In this document: one piece after another, positions 56,001-64,000 of the stretch
Position numbering within the stretch: position 1 is the stretch's first letter
Layout of the letters: each line of letters begins with the position of its first letter
NCBI GenBank assembly: GCA_016946835.1
Contig: JACVTC010000089.1
Span: 181,001-245,000 of the forward strand
Direction of reading: 5' to 3'
Length of the DNA stretch: 64,000 bases
DNA from: Neocallimastix lanati (nom. inval.)
Taxonomy: Eukaryota > Neocallimastigomycota > Neocallimastigomycetes > Neocallimastigales > Neocallimastigaceae
Made by a program: the position numbers and the translations under genes
Notes under the pieces: model-generated
Databases searched by the model: none
Seen by the model: the letters and a program-made list of their open reading frames with translations, nothing else
What the model was told of the DNA's origin: nothing

Positions 56001-57000
56001 ATGATATATTATAAAAATTAAAAAAAGAATAATTAATAATATATCAATATATGTTTTATAATATATTTGTAATTCAATTTGTTATTAACAATAGTTTATG
56101 CTAATAAATAAATTTAAAGGTTAGAAGAAGTAGATATAAAATAAACTAGCATTTAAAATTATTAAATATAAAAAATTTTATTTATTATAAAAATTAAATA
56201 AAAATTATTTAATGTTATACAAATTTTATTATTGTATTTATTTTATTATTATTTTTTTATCTATTAATTTTGTTATTTTATTAAATTAAATTATTTTATT
56301 ATATTTTATTATGTTTTATTATATTTTATTTTTTATATACTTTTTTTTTCTTTATTATTTTATTTATTGAATTAAATAAGAAATATATTAAATAAAAGAT
56401 AATTTATTATCCATAATATATTATAATGTAATTTGATATAATAATAGTAATATTATTATATTTAATGATGATCCTTTTATTATCTTTTAATAATTATTAT
56501 TATAATAACTATAATTATTAGACCATTATATTAAAATAAATGAAATATTTAAGGTAAACAATATACTTTATATTAATTATTCAGGTTTATATATTATTCT
56601 AATATATTATAATACTAATGACTATTATAATTTATTTATTATAATTTAAAAAAATTTTTTATATATAAAACTAGAAATTGTATTATTTCTATTACTTTTT
56701 TTTTTTTTTTTTAATCTTATAAATAAATATAAAAAAAAAAAAAAAAAATTACATAAAAATATAGAAGTACCTAATTCATTAAAAACGAATTTTGTATTAT
56801 ATTATTCTTTTTTTTTTATTTGTCCTTTTTTCAAAAAATAATTTTTTTTTTATAAAGGAAATATAAAAAAAAGAATATAAAATATAAATAGGTTATTTTA
56901 TAAAAATAATAAATAAAACACTAAAATAATATACAAATAAAATTTTTGCTTTTTTATAAATTAGAAATATATTCGATTCAATAAAACTGAAAATAAAAGT
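49691..57000. other. 7.3-kb gene desert
   Basis: Homopolymers (T50 at 52238-52287, T23 near 51138), AAT-like and TA-like filler, and a three-unit purine-rich tandem at about 54438-54520 (AATTAACTGATAAAGAAAG type). The 60-codon poly-Lys frame at 52134-52316 is the complement of poly-T. No gene, RNA or transposon motif was recognised. Confidence 0.7.
54438..54520. repeat. Tandem repeat of about 30 bp, three units
   Basis: Units resemble TAATTAACTGATAAAGAAAG followed by AAAAAA, with small differences. Confidence 0.75.
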
Positions 57001-57081
57001 TTTTAAGATTCAAATATAAAATAAAAATATTAAAAAAAATATATATATATAAAATAAACAAATTAAATAAAAAAAACCAAA

Positions 57082-59179
57082 ATGAATTCGAAGAAGTTTT
57101 TAACATTATTATTCATTGTTGTATTATTGTTTGCCTTTGTTAGAGCAGAAGAAGAGGTAATTTTATAAAAAATAATATATATTAATAAAGAAAAAGTAAA
57201 AAAGAAATAAAAAAAGATAGTATATAATATATAAATAAGAATAAATGAAGAAAATAAAAAAAAAATAAAGAATAGATATAATAAAGAAAAATAAGAATAA
57301 ATATAGTAAAAAAAAAAAATAGGGAATAAATATAGTATTAATAAATATATAAATTATTTATTAAAATAAAAATGTAATAATTAATTATTAATAAATAAAT
57401 AGAATATATGAAAATATTGAATAGTAGAATAAAATTAGATTATAAAATTTTATTAATATAATAAAGTTATATAATGAAAGTAAGTAGAGATTGGAAAAAG
57501 ATTAAATTAAATCGAAATAATGTAATATATAATAAAAATTATAGGATGATGAATCAAAAGAAGTTGAAGTAGTTGAAAAGGAAGTAAAAGAAGAAAAAGA
57601 AGTTGTTAAGGAAGAAAAACCAGAAGTAGAAGAAAAAGAAAAAGAAGAAGAGGAAGAAGAAGAAGAAAAAGAAAAACCAGCTCCAGCTCCAACTAAAGTT
57701 GAAACTCCAGCTGCAAAGCCAACTACTCAAGCTCAAGCTGCAAAGCCAACTCAAAAAGCTGCAGCCCCAGCCCCAGCCCCAGTTCAAAAACAAACCCAAG
57801 TAGTTAAAGAATCACCAAAACCAGTTAGCAATTCAAAGCCAGTTGTTAATACTCAAAAGGAAAGTTCAAACAAACCATCAAGTAATCCAAATGTTTCTAA
57901 AAATACTAGTACTAACACCTCTACTAACGCCGGATCTAGCACTAACAAAGTAAGTAATGATTCTAATGCTTCTACAGCTAATAATGCTAATGCCAATGCC
58001 TCTGCCAATAGTGCTACTAATGCTGCTACTAATGCTGCTGCTCCAGTTGCTGGTGTAAATAATGCTGCTACTGCCCCAATAACTAATGCTGTTGTTCCAC
58101 AAGTTAATAATAATGCTCCAGCTACTGGAAATGTTTCAAATACTTCTAATGTTAGTGCTGATAATAATGTTGAAAACAAGGAAGAAGGAGGTAATGGTGT
58201 TGTTACAACTACTGTTATTAGTTTAGTTGCTGTAGGTGCTGTTGTTGGAGTTGCTACTGTTGGTGTTAATGCCTATAAGAAGAAGGCTAATGCTGAAGGT
58301 TCACGTGGTGTTGATATGGCTGATATTGAAGCTCAACCAATTAATACTGATTTCGGAAGTAACTCTGATTTCCAAAATAACATGGCCCCAGAAGATTACA
58401 ATCCATACAATATTATGAATGATGCTCCAAATGATGCTTACGTTACTAGCAACCCATATGAATACAAGCCAAGTTACAATGAAGATGTTATTGATACTAC
58501 TCCATTCCAAAAGAATGAAACTGCTCAAGATAACTTCATGAGTAGAGAAAGTATTTTCTCTAATTCTGGTAACATTCCACAAATTGGTAATGATGTCTTT
58601 AACTTTGGTGAAAGTACTCAATTACCATATGTTCAAGAACTTCCAGTTGAAAACTCTTACATTGATGAACCAGTTGCTAATGAAATCCAAGTTGAAAACT
58701 ATGAAATGCCAAACTCTCAAATGCCAACTCTTGTTCCTGTTGAACCAGAAATTGTTATAACACAACCAGAAGAAGAACCAGCACAAGAAGGTTACAAGCA
58801 AATTGTTCCAAATGTCGCCCAAATGGAAATAATTGAAACTCCAGATTTCAATAACATGACTACTTCAATGATTGAAGATCACATTAACAATATGGATTTA
58901 GAAAACTTAGCTAACACTGAAACTCAAGGTCAAGAAGAAACTGATGGTGGTTACAAGCAAATTGTTCCAGATATTCAAGAAGCTACCATTGAAAATTTCG
59001 ATATTGATGACGATGAAGAAGATCAAGATATGTCTGTAGTTGATAATATCACTGACACCTACAGAGCTGCTTTAAGAGCTACTTACTGTTCTACCACTGA
59101 TGACAACCGTTTCAGTTACAGAACTGTTGACAGTGACCACTCTCTTTTACACAACATGAGAGAAGATGGTGAATGGTAA
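57082..59179 (+). CDS. Signal-peptide, single-pass membrane protein with repeat-bearing cytoplasmic tail (function unknown)
   Basis: Two exons, 57082-57156 and 57545-59179, with a 388-bp GT-AG intron (GTAATT...TTATAG). 569 residues. Residues 1-22 are a clear signal peptide (MNSKKFLTLLFIVVLLFAFV, then RA). Next are an E/K-rich segment (26-69), a Pro/Ala/Lys segment (70-117), an Asn/Ser/Thr/Ala-rich, mucin-like segment (118-237), one membrane helix (about 244-266) and a Lys stop-transfer (YKKK, 269-272). An acidic tail of about 300 residues, probably cytoplasmic, carries two copies of GYKQIVP, at 441-447 and 494-500, each followed by a similar acidic stretch. The layout resembles fungal cell-wall stress sensors (Mid2/Wsc style), but no WSC or other named domain is visible, so this is only an analogy. 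The start is the only ATG before the signal peptide. Confidence 0.88.
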
Positions 59180-60266
59180 ATATATAAATAAATATACAAT
59201 TAATAATTTTTAAAATTAAAAAATACTGGGAAATTCTTAAAACATTTATAAATAAAAGTGAAGATCCTATGAAAAATATATATATAAATTAATTAAATTT
59301 AAAATTTTTCAATTCAAAAGGAAAAATTATTATTAAAAATAAAATAAATAGAATAAATAAAAAAAATTTTTTTTTTTTAAAAAATTAAAAAAAAGATGCT
59401 CAAAATAATAATAGAAAAACTTTTTATTTTTAATTTAAAATAGTTTTTCTTAAAAATTTGATAAAATTTTAAAAAATATAAAATAAAAATAAAAAAAAAG
59501 TACCTAAAGAAATTGAACTTTTTTTTTATAAATAATAATTTCCTTTTATCTTTATTTTATTATTTTAATTATTAAATAAAAAGCCTTTTTTTATTTTATT
59601 ATAAAATATTGAAATTAATAATAAATGTATAAATAATTAATAAAAAAAATGCAAAAAATTAATTTTCTTTCTTAATTTTATATTTTTTATATATAGTTAA
59701 AAAAGGAATTAATTTTAATTAATAGAATTTTAAATTTACTTTTTTTTTTTAAATAATTTATAATTTATAGTATAGTTTTAATATGAATTTATAAATTATT
59801 GTTTTATGTAGATAAATTTATAAAATATTAGTAAATATTTGCTAGTTATTTATATATATAAAACAATTTGAAACTAATTAAAAAAAAAAAGTAAAGAAAA
59901 TTTTATTATTTTTATTATTAATTTTAATATAAAAGGTTTATAGATGTATAAAATAATAAAAAGAAAAGGAAATAAACTAATTATTATTTTAATAGATTAT
60001 TTAAAAACAAATTTAAATTAATAACAAAAAAAGAATAAAAATAAAAACTAAAACAAAAACAAATAAACAATAATACTAAAATAGAAATAAAAATAACGAA
60101 AATATTTCATAATAATAGCATTATTAGATTTTTTTTTTTTAAAAAAAAAAAAAAAATAAAAATAAAAATAATATTTATATTAAAAATTATATAATAAAAA
60201 AGAACCTAATATAAAATTTTAGTATTAAAAAGAAAAAAAAAAGATTTATATATATATTGACAATTC

Positions 60267-60297
<31 letters not shown>

Positions 60298-60383
60298 AAA
60301 CATTAAAAATAAGAAAAGATTTCTAAAAAAAAAAAAAAAATGAAAAATAATTTCTTTCAAAACAATCCTTATAATAATTTAAT

Positions 60384-60429
<46 letters not shown>

Positions 60430-60711
60430 AAAATTTTCAATGTAATTTTTGTTATGTTATATTAAATACCTTTTTTTTAATTTTAATTTTAAAATATATA
60501 TATAAAGTATTAATTTGTATTTTTTTTTATTTTAATATTTTTAATACAATTAAAAGGTATATATTTTAAAAAAGACAGTTAATATATATGTATAAAGTTT
60601 AAATATATAATAATTAAATACATATATATTTAATTAAAAAATTTAAATTTTTTCTAAAGATATTTTAATATATCATAAAAAAAAAACAAAAAAAAAAAAA
60701 AAAAAGAAAAA
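59180..60711. other. A/T intergenic stretch, no gene seen
   Basis: Homopolymers (T41 at 60385-60425, A runs near 60270-60295) and A/T filler; nothing coding. Confidence 0.75.
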
Positions 60712-60758
60712 TTAAAAATAAAAATAAAAATAAAAATAAAAATAAAAATAAAAATAAA

Positions 60759-60789
<31 letters not shown>

Positions 60790-60945
60790 TAAAAATAAAA
60801 ATAAAAATAAAAATAAAAATAAAAATAAAAATAAAAATAAAAATAAAAATAAAAATAAAAATAAAAATAAAAATAAAAATAAAAATAAAAATAAAAATAA
60901 AAATAAAAATAAAAATAAAATAAAATAAAATAATAATAAAATAAA

Positions 60946-60976
<31 letters not shown>

Positions 60977-61015
60977 TAAAATAAAAATAATAATAAAAAT
61001 AATAATAAAAATAAT
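60712..61015. repeat. (AAAAAT)n satellite, about 300 bp
   Basis: Hexanucleotide array with a few AAAAT and AAT variants near the end. The Phe/Ile frame on the minus strand is a repeat artefact. Confidence 0.97.
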
Positions 61016-61102
61016 TAATAATAATGAAAAAAACAACTAATAATATAGTGAATAAGGTCCATCCGTAAAAATTGTGTTAATATTTACTAATTTACTGAAT
61101 AA

Positions 61103-62836
61103 TGTATTCGTGGTAAATGCCTTCAATTCATTACTAATCTATACCTTACCTCGAAAGCTCGTGCAAACTTTAATGGTAAACTTTCAAAAGAATTTCCAAT
61201 ACACCGTGGTGTTCGCCAAGGGTGTCCTCTCTCACCTATCTTATTCAATATATTTATCAATGATATTTTTGATAAATGTAAAAGATATGGTGTGATTACT
61301 GAAAAGAAAAAGTGTTGTGGTGGATTATTTGCTGATGATATTGTATTATTAGCTCCTACAAAATCTTCACTTAAAAACCTTTTGAATATTGCTCATGATT
61401 GGGGTATTAAAAATGAAATGACCTTTGGAATCAATAAATGCGCTACACTAGTTGTTAAACCAAAGAATTTTATTCCTTCAAGACATTATGAAAATCCTAC
61501 ATTTAGACTTGGTATGAACTATATACCAAGCACTAATCAATATACATATCTTGGTATACCTTTTAATGAATCGTTGGATTTAAAACCTATTATTGCTAAG
61601 ATGAACAGTAAAATTAATTATACAGTTAACTCTTTCTTTAGATTTTTAACCAATAGGAATGTTCCTTTCTACTTTAAAACTCGTATACTAGTTTCTTTTG
61701 TCCTTAGTTCAGTGCTTTATTATGCTCCCTTACTTGGTTCAAATAAAAAGAATACTGAAAAAGCTCAAACTGCTTTTAATCGAGGTTTGTATTGGAGTTT
61801 CGGGTTTAAAAATAAAACCTCCAATACTTCAATTTACAATATGTCTAAGGAACTTTCTATACCTCCTATAGCTAGTTTTTGTGCTAAGGCGATGATTCGA
61901 TGCTTTAAAAAGTGGAAAGATTCTTCTTGTATTATTTCTCATTTAGTCAAAAATATACCTACACTTTCTCACTATTCATGGACGAAAAAAGCACGGAGTT
62001 TAGCAGTACACAAGCACAGTAATAAACTTCCTGGAGAAATAAGGAAGTTTTACTGGGAAAATATTCATTATTCAAGCACTCCTGCGATCAGATCTACAAA
62101 ATACAAGAAATTTAAATTTGGTTTTAAAAAATTTATTCATCGTCTATCACTTAAATATTCACAATTTTCTCTTGGATTTTTTTGGATTGGACGAATTAAA
62201 TGTGGATTCAAATTTGATGTAAAAACGTATGTTAAAAGTAATCTAGTATCAGAAAATTGCCCAACATACTGCCCTTGTTGTGGTGAGAGTAACAGCATAC
62301 CTAGTTTTACACACTGGATACTTTTATGTCCTAAATTTGAAGAATTTAGGCAACATTTCATTCCCTTTGTTGATGAAATTTTTATTAATTTTTCTCTAAT
62401 TGTTCATGAGAAATCATTGAACATTCCTGATGATAAAGAGGAAGATTTTGATGATAATATCAATTTTTACGTGCTGTGTATCCTTCTTGGCGGAAATGCA
62501 GTATTTGAAATCTTAAAGATCGGCTCGGGGGAAAGAAGGCGACTTATTAATAATATTTTTCAATCACCTTCGAACGAGTCTTCTTTCCCGATTTCATTTT
62601 TTGTGGGGCTTGCGGAATTCCTTACTAACGTTATGCCTATTGTGATTGGTGATTTTTACACCATGATCGATTTGTATAGTGTTAGACCTACCGTTGTCAA
62701 GAGTGTCGACGTCGTAACGATAAGGCAAAGAAGAAATTCTGATACAGATTCGAATGATAATTTTCATCCACATGGGGTTATCTTCGATGAATGGGAAGAG
62801 TTAGAGGCCTTTTCGTCCTCGAAGCTCATAACGTAG
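61103..62836 (+). CDS. LINE ORF2 C-terminal part: reverse transcriptase and CCHC finger, partial
   Basis: 578 codons open after a stop at 61100, with no start of its own because the 5' part is missing. It begins at IRGKCLQFITNLYLTSKARA, then GVRQGCPLSPILFNIFINDI (RT block) and GLFADDIVLLAPT (catalytic FADD near 61329-61340). MTFGINKCATLVVKP and YTYLGIPFNESLDLKP follow (thumb region). Near 62266-62335 it has the cysteine-rich end, CPTYCPCCGES with THWILLCPKF, typical of L1- and R2-like ORF2 ends. About 160 further residues after the finger are acidic and end in SSSKLIT. With no upstream endonuclease it cannot retrotranspose. The absence of disruptions implies a young insertion. Confidence 0.9.
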   Translation, partial: CIRGKCLQFITNLYLTSKARANFNGKLSKEFPIHRGVRQGCPLSPILFNIFINDIFDKCKRYGVITEKKKCCGGLFADDIVLLAPTKSSLKNLLNIAHDWGIKNEMTFGINKCATLVVKPKNFIPSRHYENPTFRLGMNYIPSTNQYTYLGIPFNESLDLKPIIAKMNSKINYTVNSFFRFLTNRNVPFYFKTRILVSFVLSSVLYYAPLLGSNKKNTEKAQTAFNRGLYWSFGFKNKTSNTSIYNMSKELSIPPIASFCAKAMIRCFKKWKDSSCIISHLVKNIPTLSHYSWTKKARSLAVHKHSNKLPGEIRKFYWENIHYSSTPAIRSTKYKKFKFGFKKFIHRLSLKYSQFSLGFFWIGRIKCGFKFDVKTYVKSNLVSENCPTYCPCCGESNSIPSFTHWILLCPKFEEFRQHFIPFVDEIFINFSLIVHEKSLNIPDDKEEDFDDNINFYVLCILLGGNAVFEILKIGSGERRRLINNIFQSPSNESSFPISFFVGLAEFLTNVMPIVIGDFYTMIDLYSVRPTVVKSVDVVTIRQRRNSDTDSNDNFHPHGVIFDEWEELEAFSSSKLIT

Positions 62837-62927
62837 TTTTTTAATATTAATATAAAAAAATTTCATGTATTTAAATTTCATGTATTTTTTAAAAAAAAAA
62901 ATATTATTAAATAAAGTTTATTCCTAG

Positions 62928-62930
<3 letters not shown>

Positions 62931-62999
<69 letters not shown>
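62931..62999 (+). repeat. 69-nt poly(A), LINE tail
   Basis: Uninterrupted A run ending the LINE copy. Confidence 0.97.
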
Positions 63000-63001
<2 letters not shown>

Positions 63002-63141
63002 GAATAATGAATGTGTAAATATTTATTTATTTTATTTTATTTTATTTTATTTTATTTTATTTTTATTATATTTTAAATAAATAAATAAAGATTAAAGTTT
63101 CGCAATAATTGTAGCTGTAAAAAAAAAAAAAAAAAAAAATA

Positions 63142-63285
63142 CTTTCTATGAAGCGTAAAAAAGCTCCTGGACCTGATGATATTTCTATTGAATCTTATAA
63201 AGTTTTCTTCTGTAATCATGATCTAGAAGAAAAATTTCCTTCTACTGGTAAATGCCTTGAGATTTATTTTTAACAAAATTTGGGA

Positions 63286-63316
<31 letters not shown>

Positions 63317-63604
63317 CCTAATGAATAGAACTCTACATCTATTGTTTCTATTCCAAAAGAAAGGTGATCTTTCTAATTGTAATAATTATAGGAGGTAATC
63401 TATCTTATCAATGTCGGTCTTAAAATTCTAACAAACATATGTCACAGATAGAATCTCTGAATATGTTTTTTGAACATAATTTTATTAGACCTGAACAGCT
63501 TGGTTTTCGCAATCATGAAGATCGTAATCAGTCTCTACATTTCTATTAGAGAAATTTGTAAAAGAAAAATTTAAAAATAGTCAATTCTCCTATGTAGCTT
63601 TTCT

Positions 63605-63637
<33 letters not shown>

Positions 63638-63925
63638 CCTATGACTTTGTTCCCATTTTTAACATTCTTACAAAAATTTTTCCCCTTGGTATCCGTGACA
63701 ATTATTTTGATTTCATTTCTAAGCACTATCTTACTTCTAAAAGCAAGAGCTCGTTACCTTGATATGTTATCAAATGAATTTTCTATTCATTGTGGTGTTA
63801 GAAAAGGTTGTCCATTATTACCTATTTTTTAATAAAATTTATTCATTAATGATATTTTTAAATAATTGTGATAAGTATGGTGTTAGTATTGGTAATAAAA
63901 AAAATGTTGTTGTGATCTCATAAAC
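63142..63925 (+). pseudogene. LINE copy D, decayed reverse-transcriptase domain
   Basis: Motifs in order: KKAPGPDDISIESYKVFF, TSIVSIPKKGDLSNCNNY, TDRISEYVF, FIRPEQLGFRNHEDR, FSYVAFLDLK, VPIFNILTKIFPLGIRDN, then the GVRKGCPLLPIF block (about 63793-63828). Many frame changes. Two conserved coding spots have been replaced by homopolymers: T30 at 63287-63316 where related copies encode WEGSFPN, and A28 at about 63612-63639 within the LDLKKAYD-type block. Same family as copies A and C. The last 80 bases of the window are not recognisable. Confidence 0.8.
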
Positions 63926-64000
63926 CATATCCCTTCCATGCCACGTTATTCTTAGTCAAAAGAAAAAAAAAAAAAAAAAAGAAAAATTACTGGTGCTCTT

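Larger units (their letters stand above)
61075..62999 (+). mobile_element. LINE copy C, 5'-truncated, with poly(A) tail
   Basis: Begins inside the RT domain just after the AAAAAT satellite, continues as one open frame to 62836, then has a short 3' UTR ending TTCCTAGTCT followed by 69 A's (62931-62999). 5' truncation and a poly(A) tail are hallmarks of target-primed reverse transcription. It is the best preserved LINE copy in the window. Confidence 0.9.

Noticed and set aside
57853-58179. Minus-strand frame of 108 codons, Ala/Leu-rich
   Set aside because: Shadow of the plus-strand Asn/Ala/Thr-rich exon; it has no start context or neighbours of its own. The same holds for minus frames at 57554-57799, 57878-58102, 58301-58621 and 58622-58822.
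60665-61036. Phe/Ile-rich minus-strand frame of 123 codons
   Set aside because: Complement of the AAAAAT satellite, not a membrane protein.
61020-63020. Target-site duplication for LINE copy C (TGAATAA near 61050 and 63001)
   Set aside because: Only 7 bases in A/T-rich DNA and the 5' edge is not precisely known; not strong enough to report as a feature.

Overview
This window is extremely A+T-rich eukaryotic nuclear DNA, full of homopolymer runs and long ATT/AAT, ATTT and AAAAAT microsatellites. Gene density is very low. I infer an anaerobic gut fungus (Neocallimastigomycota). A fungal origin is supported by a decayed gene that fuses anthranilate-synthase glutamine amidotransferase to indole-3-glycerol-phosphate synthase, the fungal TRP3/trpC order. 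Short GT-AG introns, an F-box gene, a hexose-transporter-like remnant and many transposons fit, and the base composition points to gut fungi. A social amoeba (dictyostelid) is the main alternative I cannot fully exclude.

Only three genes look intact. They are a four-exon F-box gene (13914-16231, minus), a one-exon casein-kinase-1-like gene with an altered catalytic loop (36255-37304, plus), and a two-exon gene for a secreted-type single-pass membrane protein (57082-59179, plus). No operon-like or pathway link between them is visible.

The left 21 kb is a graveyard. It holds a dispersed structured repeat (115-352 and 12230-12640), a complete but dead Mutator-like (MULE) transposon with a nested MITE (2902-5890), a hexose-transporter pseudogene (7115-8018), a TRP3-like pseudogene (9382-10740) and a LINE reverse-transcriptase fragment (10917-11435). 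It continues with the F-box gene, a probable LINE scrap (16800-17290), a MITE-like element (17420-17800), an RHS/YD-repeat pseudogene (18600-19195), a 315-bp ATT microsatellite and a lone GC-rich islet at 20807-20881.

From 21 to 36 kb there is almost no coding signal: unidentified islets near 22.6 and 28.2 kb, a second MITE copy at 30.2 kb, and microsatellites. After the kinase, 39-47 kb is a transposon cluster: two degenerate LINE copies followed by a Ty1/copia element that keeps its 3' LTR but lacks a 5' LTR. From 47 to 57 kb I see only simple sequence and minisatellites. After the membrane-protein gene come a long AAAAAT satellite, a 5'-truncated but open LINE copy (61103-62836) with a 69-nt poly(A) tail, and another decayed LINE copy running to the window end.

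No tRNA, rRNA or CRISPR array was recognised.
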